Source: Bacteroidales bacterium | GTDB taxonomy: Bacteria > Bacteroidota > Bacteroidia > Bacteroidales > UBA4181 | Direction: 5' to 3' | Assembly: GCA_031264715.1 (NCBI GenBank) | Contig: JAISDP010000017.1 | Location: 1 to 15,208, forward strand | Length of the DNA: 15,208 nt | In this document: positions 1-6,969 of the stretch, piece by piece | Numbering within the stretch: the first letter of the stretch is position 1 | How the letters are laid out: the number at the start of each line of letters is the position of its first letter | Notes under the pieces: model-generated | Databases searched by the model: none | What the model saw: only the letters and a program-made list of their open reading frames with translations | What the model was told of the DNA's origin: nothing | Made by a program: the position numbers and the translations under genes

Positions 1-915
1 ATTCCGTCGTATCCATCGCACTGCCCACACAGCAATAGCTGCCAGTACAAAACGCGGTAGCGTTATCCATCCCAGCCCTGCGCCAATAGCCAGGAATAGC
101 GAGGTATCCTCGAGGAGAGAGTGCGAAAGGGCGATATGATGATTCAGCAGGTCGGCATCTTCGGCGGAAATCCTGTTCGCCCTGCGATGTTCAATAAGTA
201 CCGCCGCACCGTAAGCTAATCCGACTACATTGGCTACAATCCACAGAAACGCTGTGTTGCCCGGTAAACCCATCAGGCGGAGCAACGGCGCTACCCACCG
301 GGCAAGGATGTTCATTACCCCGAATTCTTCGAGGATGCGTTGGAGGATATTTAGCGAAACGACAATACAAACCAATTTGAACGTAAGCCATAAAGTGCCG
401 GTCAGCCAGCGTTGCATCAGTTCGAGAAACGGCAGGTGATTGCTTGCCATGCCGTGCATCACCACAGTATCGTCCGCAGGGAGCGTCCAGTGGAGGAACA
501 GTCCGCCTACAGCAGCCCCGACAAGGCGAAGGCATACCATACGGAGGCCTTTCGATCCGGTTTTCATCTGCACGGCCGTTTCGATGATCAGGTTGTGCGC
601 CACGAGTCCCATCAATGCCATGATGCATATTTCGCGTGCCGTGAATGGGATCGATTGTATCACGGCGATACCCGAATAGAGGTTCATCAATGCGGAGGTG
701 ACAATCACCAGCGCTGCTTCGCCGCGAAGCCCGAATAATCGGCAAACCGGTTCGAGTGCATGGGCAATACAGTCGAGCACGCCCCAATGTTGCAATAATG
801 TCACGGCAAACGATACCGGGACCATAATGCTGATCAGCCACAAAGCTGTCTTCAGGGCAGGCTTGGCAGCGCTGCGCACCGGATCGGACAGGCGTGCAGA
901 GATTCTTTTATCCAA
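1..915 (-). CDS. Nucleoside-recognition (Gate) domain membrane protein, 3' end cut by window edge
   Basis: The reading frame is open on the minus strand from the window edge up to an in-frame stop just upstream of position 915, giving 305 codons. The protein is hydrophobic and has two similar halves (about residues 31-110 and 175-255), each with the Gate/nucleoside-recognition pattern seen in SpmA/SpmB/YjiH-type proteins. Near the C terminus is the segment LLNHHIALSHSLLEDT (about 256-271), which I recognise as typical of the Bacteroidota members. Members of this family are about 310-320 aa as I recall, so only the last few residues should be missing. No ATG occurs before residue 31, and starting there would remove a charged N-terminal segment (KPALKTALWLIS) that belongs to the family. 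I therefore choose the TTG at 913-915, reading MDKRISARL; a GTG at residue 13 is an alternative. It is an inner-membrane protein of unknown substrate. It lies 88 bp downstream of the hypothetical gene on the same strand. Confidence 0.85.
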   Translation of the reverse strand, partial: MDKRISARLSDPVRSAAKPALKTALWLISIMVPVSFAVTLLQHWGVLDCIAHALEPVCRLFGLRGEAALVIVTSALMNLYSGIAVIQSIPFTAREICIMALMGLVAHNLIIETAVQMKTGSKGLRMVCLRLVGAAVGGLFLHWTLPADDTVVMHGMASNHLPFLELMQRWLTGTLWLTFKLVCIVVSLNILQRILEEFGVMNILARWVAPLLRLMGLPGNTAFLWIVANVVGLAYGAAVLIEHRRANRISAEDADLLNHHIALSHSLLEDTSLFLAIGAGLGWITLPRFVLAAIAVWAVRWIRRN

Positions 916-947
916 AGGAGAGTTTTATTATAAGTTCCCACAAAAGC

Positions 948-955
948 CAAAAGTA
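948..955 (-). promoter_or_regulatory. Possible -7 box before the nucleoside-recognition gene
   Basis: On the minus strand this reads TACTTTTG, an exact match to the Bacteroidota -7 consensus TAnnTTTG, about 33 bp before the proposed TTG start. No TTTG is present 19 nt further upstream, so only half of the promoter is supported. The gene may instead be cotranscribed with its upstream neighbour. Confidence 0.3.
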
Positions 956-1003
956 CGCTAATATTTTTTATGTGCTTGCGACTTGGGCGATCATATGCCG
1001 GGA

Positions 1004-1714
1004 TCAGTGGAACACGCTCAGCCGGCGCAGCTCATTCCTGCGGTATACATACGACACGCCATATTCCGCAGCTTTTTCGCGCATCATATCGTCGGGCAAG
1101 TCGGCAAAATATTTTTCCACCTCGTTCCATACATTTAAAATGACCTCATCGGCCTGGGTTCGCATACCGGTTACATCATTCAGGATACGCATGTTATTTT
1201 TCTGGTTGATTTTCTTTGAGCGATATGCATCCATAAACTGTTCGAAACGTACCTTTACCACAGCAACAGTCGGATTAGTAATAGGTGTCATACCCTTTCT
1301 CAGCCGATCGGCTTCCCCGGCAATTACCTGTTCACCCCATTTAATCACTTCCGCCTCGGTATTCATTTCGGGCACCTTGCTGTCGAACTCGTCAATCCCG
1401 TAGAATGTACGAATATTGGCATGCAGTTCGCCCCGCGCAATCGCCATATTCATCACCTGTATGAAATGCGAAATGTACAATTTGGCTTTTTTATAATTGT
1501 TCGGGTACTCTCTGCTTTTCGCGATGGCAACGGCGTATGTGTTTTTATAGAGACGTATCGCCGCGTCGAAGTTGGGAAGAAATGCCTGTACCTTATTGAA
1601 GGTACTTTGCGAAAAAGCAAGCTTGAACGGAGGTAATTCCCTCCCCTTCTGATAAGCTTGTTTTAGAGCTTTCAGCCGTGCAACATCCGTATTGGGAAGT
1701 CTTCTGTAAGGCAT
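1004..1714 (-). CDS. Conserved-looking hypothetical protein, 236 aa
   Basis: This is a complete minus-strand frame starting at ATG 1712-1714 with MPYRRLPNTD. I have a sense of this N-terminal signature from Bacteroidales hypothetical proteins, but I cannot assign a family name or function. The protein is soluble, basic and rich in K, R, N and A. It has no signal peptide and no membrane segment, and it looks mainly alpha-helical. Two segments stand out: NNYKKAKLYISHFIQVMNMAIARGEL (about residues 72-97; shown only as a pointer to the helical region) and a C-terminal part rich in charged residues (MMREKAAEYGVSYVYRR). It has no recognisable catalytic motif. It lies upstream of the Gate-domain gene on the same strand and is divergent from nth. 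Coding status is supported by length, composition and a clean ATG; the function is unknown. Confidence 0.75.
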   Translation of the reverse strand: MPYRRLPNTDVARLKALKQAYQKGRELPPFKLAFSQSTFNKVQAFLPNFDAAIRLYKNTYAVAIAKSREYPNNYKKAKLYISHFIQVMNMAIARGELHANIRTFYGIDEFDSKVPEMNTEAEVIKWGEQVIAGEADRLRKGMTPITNPTVAVVKVRFEQFMDAYRSKKINQKNNMRILNDVTGMRTQADEVILNVWNEVEKYFADLPDDMMREKAAEYGVSYVYRRNELRRLSVFH

Positions 1715-1946
1715 GACGATTCAATTAATTTGTTAATAACTCACAAAAATCCTGCGAATATACATATTTTTTTAATATTGGTACTATTATTCGTATTTAA
1801 TGAAATAATTTTTTTTGCAAAGACAATGAATGTATCAACAAAACCAAGTCCTGTTATGGACGATATATTGGTAGAAATCAATTCGTTATTCAACAGTTGC
1901 TTGTACTGCGCACGGTTTTGTTATTGACCTGACAGGCTACGCAGCC

Positions 1947-2077
1947 TTCCGGCATCCGATCGCAAGCACGAAACATTCCGTGCACGCTTTGCCCGTCAGG
2001 GCATTTATATCAATAGAATCAATGCGAAAAACATCAACAAATTTCCGTAGGAGAGCGCGGCAATTTGAATTGCACCC
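1947..2077 (+). repeat. Dispersed repeat, copy A (108-bp core plus right-hand flank)
   Basis: Positions 1947-2054 match 6669-6776 over 108 bp with no gaps and six differences (about 94% identity), all transitions. The core contains small hairpins: GCACG paired with CGTGC (1965-1969 with 1978-1982), and GCCC paired with GGGC around a GTCA loop (1991-2002). Immediately right of the core, 2056-2077 matches the reverse complement of the left flank of copy B (6599-6620) at 20 of 22 positions. I infer a terminal inverted repeat of which each copy keeps one end. The matching minus-strand frame survives in both copies, but four of the six differences change the encoded residue, so there is no sign of selection on a protein. 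Confidence 0.85.
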
Positions 2078-2093
2078 TTTGCACCCCGCCGAT

Positions 2094-2124
2094 TTTGATG
2101 TTTCGGGAAAAATTATTTTATTTG
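2094..2124 (+). promoter_or_regulatory. nth promoter (TTTG - 19 nt - TTTATTTG)
   Basis: A TTTG at 2094-2097 is followed after exactly 19 nt by TTTATTTG at 2117-2124, one mismatch from TAnnTTTG. This is the same spacing as in the rimP promoter. Transcription would start near 2131, shortly before the ATG at 2146, and this supports that ATG over the in-frame ATG at 2065. Confidence 0.5.
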
Positions 2125-2145
2125 TGCACTTCAAAAAATAATCCA

Positions 2146-2802
2146 ATGACTCGCAAACAACTGTTTCAGCATGTGCTCGCAAAGTTCCGGGAAATCATGC
2201 CTGTAGCCGAAACCGAACTGAAATACCGCAGCCCGTACGAACTGTTAGTCGCTGTGATTCTTTCGGCACAATGTACCGACAAACGCGTGAATATAATCAC
2301 TCCGCCGTTCTTCAAACGTTTCCCTACGGCAGAATTGCTTGCCGGGGCTGCACCGGCAGAGGTGTTCGAACTGATCCGCAGTTGCTCGTACCCGAACAAT
2401 AAGACGAAACACCTGGTCGGGATGGCGCAAACCCTCATCAGGGACTACGGCGGCGAAGTCCCCGGCGCCGTCGACGAATTGATGAAGCTGCCCGGCGTGG
2501 GACGTAAAACGGCGAATGTCATTGCTTCGGTAGTATTCAAGCAGCCGACACTGGCAGTCGATACACATGTATTTCGCGTGTCGGGCAGGTTGGGGCTCAC
2601 ACAAAACGCCAAAAATCCGTTTGACGCGGAAAAACAGCTCACGAAGCATATACCCGAAGACCTGCGCGCTATAGCTCATCACTGGCTGATTCTGCATGGG
2701 CGGTACGTATGTACGGCCCGCGCGCCGAAGTGTGATAGTTGTCAATTCACTGAATGGTGCAACTACTACAAGAATAATACATCTGTAAAACAGGCGCTTT
2801 AA
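2146..2802 (+). CDS. nth: Endonuclease III (DNA glycosylase/AP lyase)
   Basis: This 218-aa base-excision-repair enzyme removes oxidised pyrimidines and cleaves the DNA backbone at abasic sites. The helix-hairpin-helix LPGVGRKTANVIA lies at residues 115-127 and contains the catalytic lysine K121. The catalytic aspartate D139 lies in AVDTHVFR. The four cysteines of the [4Fe-4S] cluster are at 189, 196, 199 and 205, with the canonical spacing C-x6-C-x2-C-x5-C. The frame is open back to 2065, but that extension runs through the repeat and upstream of the promoter, so I use ATG 2146 (MTRKQLFQHV). Length agrees with the family (about 210-220 aa). It is followed 39 bp later by prfC. Confidence 0.96.
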   Translation: MTRKQLFQHVLAKFREIMPVAETELKYRSPYELLVAVILSAQCTDKRVNIITPPFFKRFPTAELLAGAAPAEVFELIRSCSYPNNKTKHLVGMAQTLIRDYGGEVPGAVDELMKLPGVGRKTANVIASVVFKQPTLAVDTHVFRVSGRLGLTQNAKNPFDAEKQLTKHIPEDLRAIAHHWLILHGRYVCTARAPKCDSCQFTEWCNYYKNNTSVKQAL

Positions 2803-2807
2803 AATTG

Positions 2808-2815
2808 TATCTTTG
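2808..2815 (+). promoter_or_regulatory. Possible -7 box for prfC
   Basis: TATCTTTG matches TAnnTTTG exactly and lies 5 bp after the nth stop codon and 26 bp before the prfC ATG. No TTTG is found 19 nt upstream (2785-2788 reads GTAA), so the -33 half is missing. prfC may have its own start here or be read through from nth. Confidence 0.4.
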
Positions 2816-2841
2816 CCTTTTTAAAATAAGAAAGATAACCA

Positions 2842-4416
2842 ATGGATTTAGATCACGAGATGAAGCGTCGGCGTACATTTGCGGTCATCGCACACCCCGA
2901 CGCGGGTAAAACAACCCTAACTGAAAAACTGCTCCTGTTTGGCGGCGCCATTCATGTGGCCGGAGCCGTCAAGTCCAACAAAATAAGGAAAACCGCCACA
3001 TCCGACTTCATGGAGATCGAAAAGCAGCGCGGTATTTCCGTTGCCACCTCGGTGATGGGTTTCGAGTATCATGATGCAAAGATCAACATCCTCGACACAC
3101 CCGGTCACCAGGATTTTGCCGAAGATACTTACCGCACGCTTACAGCGGTGGACAGTGTTATCGTGGTGATTGACGCTGCTAAGGGCGTGGAAACACAGAC
3201 ACTCAAACTGATGGAGGTATGCCGCATGCGTAAAACTCCTGTCATTGTGTTTGTCAATAAGCTGGACCGTATCGGGCAGGATCCGTTCGACCTGATGGAT
3301 GAACTGGAGCAACAGCTTCGCATACACGTGCGCCCCATGACCTGGCCGATCGGTAACGGACCTGCCTTCAAGGGAGTATACAACTTCTACGATAAGAACC
3401 TGCAACTGTTCACCACGAAGGATAAGCAGACTGTCGGCGAGTCGGTGCAGATCGACATCCAAAGCAATGAATTGGACAAACAGATTGGTGAATTTGCCGG
3501 GAAGTTGCGCGAAGACCTCGAACTGGTACATGCCATCTATCCTCCGTTTGATCGGGACGAATATTTAGCCGGACGCCAGGCGCCGGTATTTTTTGGCAGT
3601 GCGCTCAACAATTTCGGCGTGCGCGAGTTGTTAGACTGTTTTGTGGACATTGCCCCGGCTCCAAAACGTTTCGATGCCGAGGAACGTATCATCAATCCCG
3701 GCGAACCGAAGATGAGCGGTTTCATCTTCAAGATACATGCCAACATGGACCCCAACCATCGCGACCGGATTGCGTTCCTTCGCATCTGCTCGGGCGAGTT
3801 CCGCCGTAACACTAATTACTTGCACGTCCGGTCAGGCAAAAGCCTCAAGTTTTCCAACCCCACATCATTCATGGCTGATAAGAAATCGATTGTTGATGAG
3901 GCTTATCCGGGAGATATTGTAGGTATATACGATACAGGCAATTTTAAGATCGGCGATACGCTCACCGAAGGCGAACCGATCCATTTCAAGGGTATACCGA
4001 GTTTTTCGCCGGAGTTGTTCCGGTATGTAGAAAATGCCGACCCGATCCGCTACAAGCAACTGGCCAAAGGCTTGGAGCAACTCACCGACGAGGGCGTTGC
4101 ACAGTTGTTCGTGAACCGGGCCAACGGGCGTAAGGTTATCGGGACAGTTGGCGCACTGCAGTTCGATGTGATACAGTATCGTCTCGAACATGAGTACGGG
4201 GCTTCATGCACTTACCGGCCCATGCAGCTCTACAAAGCCTGCTGGATCGAAAGCGACAACAAGGTGCAACTGGAAGATTTCAGACGGCGCAAATGGCAGT
4301 TCATGGCTACGGATAAGGAAGGTCGCGATGTTTTCATGGCCGAGTCGAGTTATGCATTGAGCGCCTCGCAGGAAAAATTCCCGGATATCAGGTTTCATTT
4401 CACATCCGAATTTTGA
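2842..4416 (+). CDS. prfC: Peptide chain release factor 3 (RF3)
   Basis: This 524-aa translational GTPase recycles RF1/RF2 from the ribosome after termination. The G1 motif AHPDAGKT is at residues 17-24, switch I has RGISVATS at 63-70, G3 DTPGH is at 85-89, and G4 NKLD is at 139-142. The RF3-specific features include the KSNKIRKTATSDFMEIEKQR type of segment between G1 and G2 (44-63) and a C-terminal region ending in an ASQEKFPDIRFHFTSEF-like tail, which differs from EF-G, LepA and TypA. Length matches the family (about 525-530 aa). The ATG at 2842 gives a family-typical short N terminus. It follows nth closely on the same strand, but the two have no shared pathway. Confidence 0.97.
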   Translation: MDLDHEMKRRRTFAVIAHPDAGKTTLTEKLLLFGGAIHVAGAVKSNKIRKTATSDFMEIEKQRGISVATSVMGFEYHDAKINILDTPGHQDFAEDTYRTLTAVDSVIVVIDAAKGVETQTLKLMEVCRMRKTPVIVFVNKLDRIGQDPFDLMDELEQQLRIHVRPMTWPIGNGPAFKGVYNFYDKNLQLFTTKDKQTVGESVQIDIQSNELDKQIGEFAGKLREDLELVHAIYPPFDRDEYLAGRQAPVFFGSALNNFGVRELLDCFVDIAPAPKRFDAEERIINPGEPKMSGFIFKIHANMDPNHRDRIAFLRICSGEFRRNTNYLHVRSGKSLKFSNPTSFMADKKSIVDEAYPGDIVGIYDTGNFKIGDTLTEGEPIHFKGIPSFSPELFRYVENADPIRYKQLAKGLEQLTDEGVAQLFVNRANGRKVIGTVGALQFDVIQYRLEHEYGASCTYRPMQLYKACWIESDNKVQLEDFRRRKWQFMATDKEGRDVFMAESSYALSASQEKFPDIRFHFTSEF

Positions 4417-4503
4417 AACAAAAAGTCACACAAAGAATATTCACAAAGAAAAACCATAAAAAGCCTTTTGCGTCTTTGCTGAAACTTTTTGTGACACTTT
4501 GTG
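4417..4503. repeat. Imperfect 19-bp inverted repeat rich in CACAAAG
   Basis: The arms 4417-4435 and 4485-4503 match as inverted repeats at 15 of 19 positions and span 87 bp directly after the prfC stop. CACAAAG occurs at 4429-4435 and 4442-4448, and its complement CTTTGTG at 4497-4503. It could act as a weak terminator for prfC or be a decayed repeat. It has no T-run typical of a strong intrinsic terminator. CACAAAG and GCGTCTTT also occur at 8781-8855. Confidence 0.45.
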
Positions 4504-4525
4504 CTTGAGTAATAATTGATGAATC

Positions 4526-5347
4526 ATGAAACGGTTAGTTATAATTCTTGCAGGGGTTTTCTTCATGTTCCCGACGGATGCACAAGTGCGGTATTTGCCG
4601 GAAGATACTCTTATCTTCACCCGATTTCTGGGATATTCGCAGCAAGGCGGTCAGGATATTGTCCGTACAGCACGTTTTTTCATGGATACGCCTTATGTCG
4701 GCGGCACACTTGAAGGAGACAATAAAGAGCAATTGCGGATCAACCTGCGCGAACTGGATTGTGTTACTTTCGTGGAAAATGTGGCCGCCCTGCACTTATT
4801 ACTGCAAAGCGATCACCGTACGTTTGCGAATTTCTGCCGTATCTTGCAACTCATCCGCTACCGCGGCGGTATCATCGACGGTTACCTGTCGCGCCTGCAT
4901 TATACCAGCGAGTGGCTCGCCAACAACTGTCAAAAACAGATTGCCAGCCAGCCTGCGATACCGGACTGCCAGAGTTTCGCGCCGGAAGTGTCATTCATGT
5001 CGACGCATTGCGACGCCTACCCCGCACTGAAAGCACATCCCGACTGGTGCAAAACAATGAGCGCTATTGAAACGAATATCAACGAGCTGCGTCTTTGTTA
5101 TATCCCGAAGGAACGAGTAAAAGATTCCGAAGCCAACATCCGCAACGGCGATATCATTGCCATCACCACTCACATGAAAGGCCTTGATATTGCGCATACG
5201 GGATTCGCCCTGGTGCAAAACGGGCGCATGTACCTGCTGCACGCCTCATCCGAAGCCAGGAAAGTGATGATAAGCGACGAAACGCTACACGATTACCTGG
5301 CCCGCCGGAAAAGCCATTCGGGGATTATTGTTGTGAGAATAAAATAG
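4526..5347 (+). CDS. Secreted DUF1460 N-acetylmuramyl-L-alanine amidase-like enzyme
   Basis: This 273-aa protein begins with a signal peptide (MKRLVIILAGVFFMFPTDAQ, cleavage likely near residue 19-20), so it should act in the periplasm. The mature part matches the DUF1460 (AmiA-like) branch of the NlpC/P60 cysteine peptidase superfamily. The probable catalytic cysteine is C79 in RELDCVTFVEN and the probable catalytic histidine is H224 in DIAHTGFALV, followed by YLLHASS at 236-242. The family-typical stretch RYRGGIIDGYLSRLHYTSEW is at 111-130. Characterised relatives in Bacteroides cleave N-acetylmuramyl-L-alanine bonds in muropeptides, so the inferred role is cell-wall turnover or recycling. 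It stands alone: prfC is upstream on the same strand, and gap converges from the right across a shared terminator. Confidence 0.9.
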   Translation: MKRLVIILAGVFFMFPTDAQVRYLPEDTLIFTRFLGYSQQGGQDIVRTARFFMDTPYVGGTLEGDNKEQLRINLRELDCVTFVENVAALHLLLQSDHRTFANFCRILQLIRYRGGIIDGYLSRLHYTSEWLANNCQKQIASQPAIPDCQSFAPEVSFMSTHCDAYPALKAHPDWCKTMSAIETNINELRLCYIPKERVKDSEANIRNGDIIAITTHMKGLDIAHTGFALVQNGRMYLLHASSEARKVMISDETLHDYLARRKSHSGIIVVRIK

Positions 5348-5452
5348 CGTCTTGCCAAACTTCAAAAGGCGCTGGCACTGGAAAAATGCCTGCAAAATAT
5401 TTTACATAAATTTTTATCGGACAGCAGTGGTATTTTTTGTACGTTACCAAAT

Positions 5453-5480
5453 AAAAAAGCTCCCTTTGAGGAGCTTTTTT
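5453..5480. terminator. Bidirectional intrinsic terminator
   Basis: An 11-bp perfect stem pairs AAAAAAGCTCC (5453-5463) with GGAGCTTTTTT (5470-5480) around the loop CTTTGA. The A-run on the left and the T-run on the right give a U-tract in both directions. It lies between the convergent amidase gene (ends 5347) and gap (ends 5502) and should serve both. Confidence 0.9.
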
Positions 5481-5501
5481 AGTCGCGGAAAAGAATTTTC
5501 C

Positions 5502-6506
5502 TTATTTTACGGTTGCCATGTGGGCAATCAGTTCGAGAACTTTGTTCGAATAACCCCATTCGTTGTCATACCACGAAACGAGTTTCACGAAATTGCTGTT
5601 CAGGGAAATACCGGCTTTTGCATCGAAGATCGACGTACGGGCGTCGCCTACAAAATCGCTCGAAACTACTTCGTCTTCAGTGTATCCGAGGATGCCTTTC
5701 AGTTCGTTTTCGGAAGCTTTCTTGACGGCGGCCTTGATTTCGTCGTACGAAGCGCCTTTTTCCAGACGGCAGGTCAGGTCAACAACCGATACATCGAGTG
5801 TGGGAACGCGCATGGACATACCGGTGAGTTTGCCGTTCAGCACGGGGATTACTTTACCTACGGCCTTGGCAGCGCCTGTCGACGAGGGGATGATGTTGCC
5901 CGCAGCCGCGCGGCCGCCTCTCCAGTCCTTCAACGAAGGAGCGTCAACGGTCTTTTGGGTATTGGTGGTAGCGTGGATGGTGGTCATCAAGCCTTCAACG
6001 ATACCGAAATTGTCGTGAATTACCTTGGCCAAAGGAGCCAAACAGTTGGTGGTGCAGGATGCATTCGATACGAAAGACTCGCCTTTGTATGATGCATGGT
6101 TGACACCCATGACGAACATCGGGGTGTCGTCTTTCGAAGGACCCGACATCACTACGCGTTTTGCACCGGCGTCGATATGGCCCTGCACTTTCTCTTTGGT
6201 GAGGAACAAACCGGTTGATTCAACTACGTATTCAGCGCCTACTTCGCCCCATTTCAGGTCGGCAGGATTCTTTTCGGCAGTTACGCGGATGGTTTGACCG
6301 TTGACTACCAATTTTCCGTCTTTCACATCCACAGCGCCTTTAAATTGGCCGTGTACGGTGTCGTAACGAAGCATGTACGCCATATAGTCAACGTCGATCA
6401 GGTCGTTGATGCCTACTACTTGAATATCGTCCCTTTGCATGGCGGCACGGAAAACTAAACGACCGATGCGGCCAAAACCATTGATACCTACTTTAATCTT
6501 TGTCAT
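5502..6506 (-). CDS. gap: Glyceraldehyde-3-phosphate dehydrogenase, type I
   Basis: This 334-aa glycolytic enzyme converts glyceraldehyde-3-phosphate, phosphate and NAD+ to 1,3-bisphosphoglycerate. The N-terminal Rossmann motif GINGFGRIG is at residues 7-15, and D35 in NDL is in the position linked to NAD preference. The active site SNASCTTNCLAP contains catalytic C151, and H178 lies in TTIHATTNTQKT. The C-terminal signature SWYDNEWGYS is present. Length and start (ATG 6504-6506, MTKIKVGING) match the family. It is monocistronic on the minus strand, with its own promoter and a nearby palindrome upstream and a shared terminator downstream. Confidence 0.98.
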   Translation of the reverse strand: MTKIKVGINGFGRIGRLVFRAAMQRDDIQVVGINDLIDVDYMAYMLRYDTVHGQFKGAVDVKDGKLVVNGQTIRVTAEKNPADLKWGEVGAEYVVESTGLFLTKEKVQGHIDAGAKRVVMSGPSKDDTPMFVMGVNHASYKGESFVSNASCTTNCLAPLAKVIHDNFGIVEGLMTTIHATTNTQKTVDAPSLKDWRGGRAAAGNIIPSSTGAAKAVGKVIPVLNGKLTGMSMRVPTLDVSVVDLTCRLEKGASYDEIKAAVKKASENELKGILGYTEDEVVSSDFVGDARTSIFDAKAGISLNSNFVKLVSWYDNEWGYSNKVLELIAHMATVK

Positions 6507-6551
6507 TGTTATATTGATTGTTATCGATTAATTATAAATTATTTCTGTTTG

Positions 6552-6582
6552 CAAATTTATACAATTTCGTATAAGAACGAAA
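6552..6582 (-). promoter_or_regulatory. gap promoter
   Basis: On the minus strand, TAAATTTG (6559 down to 6552) matches TAnnTTTG exactly. After a 19-nt spacer, TTTC (6582-6579) occupies the -33 position, one mismatch from TTTG. The ATG is about 45 bp downstream of the -7 box. Confidence 0.55.
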
Positions 6583-6584
6583 TT
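6563..6584. promoter_or_regulatory. Operator-like palindrome overlapping the gap promoter
   Basis: AATTTCGT (6563-6570) and ACGAAATT (6577-6584) form a perfect 8-bp inverted repeat with a 6-nt spacer. It covers the -33 box and most of the -33/-7 spacer of the gap promoter, where a repressor dimer could block RNA polymerase. There is no T-run, so it is not a terminator. The cognate regulator is unknown. Confidence 0.45.
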
Positions 6585-6598
6585 TTTTCTATCCCTTT

Positions 6599-6776
6599 GG
6601 GTGCAATTCAATTTGTCGCGTTGAGGATAAAATTGCTGTCGCCCTTACAGGGCTTGGTGAATATGATGTTCCGGCATCCGATCGCAAACATGAAACATTC
6701 CGTGCACGCTTTGCCCGTCAGGGCATTCATATCAATAGAATCAATGCGGAAAACATCGACAAATCTCCGTAGGAGA
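6599..6776 (+). repeat. Dispersed repeat, copy B (left flank plus 108-bp core)
   Basis: The core 6669-6776 aligns without gaps to 1947-2054 (six transitions). To its left, 6599-6620 is the inverted counterpart of the right flank of copy A. Between them is a hairpin, GCCCT-TAC-AGGGC (6641-6653). The right flank found in copy A is absent here, and the left flank found here is absent in A. A full element built from both copies would be about 200 bp. It has no transposase. Both copies lie in the same orientation, between divergently transcribed genes. Confidence 0.85.
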
Positions 6777-6969
6777 TTCATCATGTGAAACCTCATATCC
6801 TCCCGCCTGCCAATTAAAAGGATTTATTTGTATCCGTAAAGGACAATGTGCGTTTTAATATGGACAAATTCCGGTAACCTTATCTCCTTTTTCAACGTAT
6901 ACTTTAGTATTTCGAACAACATGCTCCGGACGCAGGTTCGAATTTCATACATTCATTTAATATCATCAA

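Larger units (their letters stand above)
1715..2145. other. 431-bp AT-rich gap between divergent genes
   Basis: This region separates the hypothetical gene (minus) from nth (plus). Its left half (about 1715-1920) is strongly AT-rich and I see no convincing gene there; a short plus-strand frame at 1730-1927 has no recognisable family. The right half holds repeat copy A (1947-2077) and the nth promoter (2094-2124). A minus-strand frame at 1937-2182 is made mostly of the repeat and is not called as a gene. Confidence 0.6.
6507..6969. other. 463-bp gap between divergent gap and the aminosugar cassette
   Basis: From left to right it holds the gap leader and promoter (6552-6582), an operator-like palindrome (6563-6584), repeat copy B (6599-6776) and about 190 bp before the aminotransferase start. 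In that last part I see no complete promoter. TTTATTTG at 6823-6830 and TACTTTAG at 6900-6907 are near-matches to the -7 box without a -33 partner. Small frames here (6549-6788 plus, 6608-6796 minus, 6846-7088 plus) are not supported as genes. Confidence 0.6.

Noticed and set aside
191..841. Minus-strand 216-aa frame and the plus-strand frames at 230-961
   Set aside because: They are shadows of the Gate-domain gene in another frame; their composition is rich in R, C, P and H and does not resemble a real protein.
1730..1927. Plus-strand 65-aa frame with a hydrophobic N terminus
   Set aside because: AT-rich, no recognisable family, no promoter; could be a gene remnant but nothing supports it.
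2065..2145. N-terminal extension of nth from the ATG at 2065
   Set aside because: It runs through the repeat flank and lies upstream of the likely promoter; endonuclease III homologues start near 2146.
1937..2182. Minus-strand 81-aa frame over repeat copy A
   Set aside because: It is made mostly of the dispersed repeat; compared with copy B, four of six differences change residues, so there is no sign of a conserved protein.
5352..6092. Plus-strand 246-aa frame antisense to gap
   Set aside because: It is antisense to a clear GAPDH gene, whose codon constraint explains the long open frame.
6608..6796. Minus-strand 62-aa frame over repeat copy B
   Set aside because: Same repeat-derived frame as at 1937-2182; no independent evidence of coding.
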